From NCBI GenBank assembly GCA_021432605.1, contig MU271149.1, positions 1,612,001 through 1,676,000 on the forward strand: a stretch of DNA of 64,000 nt, in the 5' to 3' direction. A program made the translations under genes and the position numbers. This document shows, piece after piece, positions 62,226 to 64,000 of this stretch (the stretch's first letter is position 1; each line of letters begins with the position of its first letter). The DNA comes from Coniochaeta sp. PMI_546. Its lineage: Eukaryota > Ascomycota > Sordariomycetes > Coniochaetales > Coniochaetaceae. Under the pieces are notes generated by a model, which did not search any database, was not told the origin of the DNA, and worked only from the letters and a program-made list of their open reading frames with translations.

Positions 62226-64000
62226 TCAAGCGATGAATGGCATCGCGCCGCGATATTGGCCAATGAATCCTCTGTAACGGAGGCTAGTAGTCGTTGTCGT
62301 CGCCCCTCCTGTATAAGTACTGAGTAGACCATGTTCAGTCGGACTCTGAACAGCCAAGAACAAGTCTAGAGATGTGCTTGGTCGTGTTGTTGCTCCGGTA
62401 AGACTAGGATCTGCTGGCGGTGTAGGCGTGGCAAGGTCATGAGCTGATTTCGGGAAACTTTCATGAGCGCTCGGTCTAGGAGTGATTATGCCTGTTCTCA
62501 GGGGCTCCATAAACGATGTTGGACCCGAGTATAGTCTTGCGACAAACTCAGCGACGTCTTGGCCGATGCTTTGGAGCTTATCCTTGACAAGGGTTTGAAT
62601 CCGGCCATCACCTTGGTTGGCTCTCAACAGTTTGGATTCGGCGGCGAGGTATTCCCCGGGAACTGCAGTCGACGTCAGAGCTGTGAACGGGGAGACTATG
62701 TCTTCGTTATAGCTGTTCGATATGCTCGGAAGTCCCTTGGTCGAAATGGTGCTTATTGTTGACGAGCTGACTGCGAGCTTGCGGACAATGGCAGTCGCCA
62801 TTGGGGGTGGCCATATGTCTAATGCAGTTGTGACAGCCACAACTGTCAGTATAATGCCGCCAGGGTGTACAGTAACGTCCGCCGACCCTGGTGCTGGTTG
62901 TGGTAAGGAGAATTGGTGCTGAGGGCCGGGAACTTGAGCGACCTTGCCATCAGCACTCCATAGGCTCAGAGCCCAGGGCCCTCCACAGAAGCGACCGGTG
63001 CCGCCATCGCAAGTCATGTTGCAGCGACTGTCGTCGAGAAGCATCGAATCCACCAAAACATCGCCGCAGAAGCATTGGAACCCGTCTTCGGTCCCGGCTA
63101 TGCTGAAGTCGTTGTCGCGGCAGTGCCTGATGCACCTGTCGTTTGTCATACCTTTCGCAACCGGAGCCAGAATAGAGTAGTTCTTCAACGATCGATTCGC
63201 ATCGTCCCGATAGCACCCAGCATATGACCAACCACTTGTGGCCGGGTGAAAAGAGGGTGAACTTGTGACAAAAGTTGTCAAGCTACCTACCGAGCCCGTT
63301 GCCTGCTGGGATGAGGGGATGTTGGTTCCAGCTGAAGCAACTGTAGCTTGTGTCAAGGGACATACGGTAACTGTAGTCGGCTGCGGTGCACAGAACCAGC
63401 CGTGAGCGCAGTGATAGCATGGCCAACCATAACCACACGGTGCTGGTTGGGCGGGTGTTTGCATGGGGGGGCAGAACCATCCATCTAAACAATCATCACA
63501 AACGTAGCCTTTTCCTGGACATGGGCCCTGGCCGCTAGGGGCAGCAGAGACGGTAGCGGACACGGGGAATGGTTCTCCGGACACTGTGACTGGACTTCCA
63601 GTTGTAGATGGAGTTCCGAGGCCAGAAGGACCTCCCGATGGATCCCTAGGCGATGATAAACCAGAAGTTGCAGACGATGAATCTGGAGGGCCGCTCGTCG
63701 CTTGGCACTGATTCGCCGGCGGACATTCTGGACAGTTACAAGTATGTTGAGTTGGGCTACTAGACGCTGAGATTGCACTGTAAATAGTCAGTCATTATCC
63801 CTGCTCGAGATGGGGAAGGGTACTCACGAAGCAGGTCCCGGACAATATGTAACCACGCTCGTCTGCATCGATGTAGCCGTAACCGAGCAGGTCAGGGTGG
63901 ACACCACATAGACAGTCGCTGTGTTTGACGCAGTCTGTGATGCAAGCGAGACTTCCGCTGCAGAAGCCGAGATCGTGTTCGACGGCAAGACTGATTTCTG
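62226..64000 (-). CDS. Secreted-type WSC-domain protein, 3' part (truncated by window edge)
   Basis: The gene continues beyond the right edge, so its start and any signal peptide are not visible. Visible exons on minus are 64000-63828 (partial) and 63777-62226, with a 50-nt GTGAGT...TACAG intron. The N-terminal visible part is Ser/Thr/Val-rich (SNTATVYVVSTLTCS), followed by CNCPECPPANQC. Two similar cysteine modules follow: YVCDDCLDGWFCPP and WPCYHCAHGWFCAP (63381-63521). A WSC domain (62955-63233) shows YAGCYRDDANRSL, GFQCFCGD and CDGGTGRFCGG; such domains bind cell-wall polysaccharide. A long Pro/Ser/Thr-rich tail has one moderately hydrophobic stretch (GIILTVVAVTTALDIW) but no clear GPI signal. 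A wall-associated or secreted role is inferred; the final exon end may differ if a further intron exists. Confidence 0.8.

Overview
This window is nuclear DNA of a filamentous ascomycete, most likely a sordariomycete. Genes are sparse and carry short introns (about 45-120 nt, two of about 300 nt) with GT/AG ends and CTRAC-like branch points. Promoters and leaders are pyrimidine-rich. The proteins (Ssb-type Hsp70, Swd1, Thg1, Tma23, Gpr1/Fun34 acetate permease, Osm1-type fumarate reductase, a WSC protein) are a typical Pezizomycotina set. No species is claimed.

Layout. 1-9.5 kb: no gene that can be supported. 9.5-12.7 kb: a G1/S-type cyclin on + with a long pyrimidine-rich upstream region. 14.5-18.5 kb: a four-exon gene for an unrecognised 1299-residue acidic protein. 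19.2-23.4 kb: a divergent pair, eIF4E (-) and the ribosome-associated Hsp70 Ssb (+), sharing about 0.8 kb. 25.5-25.8 kb: a small conserved-looking fungal protein (-). 25.8-37.3 kb: gene-poor, with one small Cys/His protein gene at 32.4 kb. 37.8-48.4 kb: a housekeeping block with RPB1 (-), SWD1 (-), THG1 (+) and TMA23 (-). 48.4-57.6 kb: gene-poor, with a tRNA-Thr(AGT) at 50.46 kb and one weak spliced candidate at 55.6-56.5 kb. 57.7-61.9 kb: acetate permease and fumarate reductase, both +. 62.2-64.0 kb: the 3' part of a secreted-type WSC-domain gene (-), running off the right edge.

Functional links. Several genes act in gene expression: RPB1 and the COMPASS subunit Swd1 in transcription and H3K4 methylation; Thg1 and the tRNA gene in tRNA supply; Tma23, eIF4E and Ssb in ribosome biogenesis and translation; and a cyclin that couples growth to the cell cycle. 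The acetate permease and fumarate reductase are metabolic neighbours. I found no CRISPR array, rRNA gene, intact transposon or clearly novel multi-gene system. The most useful leads are single-gene oddities: a GC-AG intron in SSB, two possible starts in OSM1, an alternative last exon in the permease, paired GWFC cysteine modules, the unrecognised 1299-residue protein, and a possible unannotated membrane protein gene. Exon borders were derived by hand from splice sites and reading phase.
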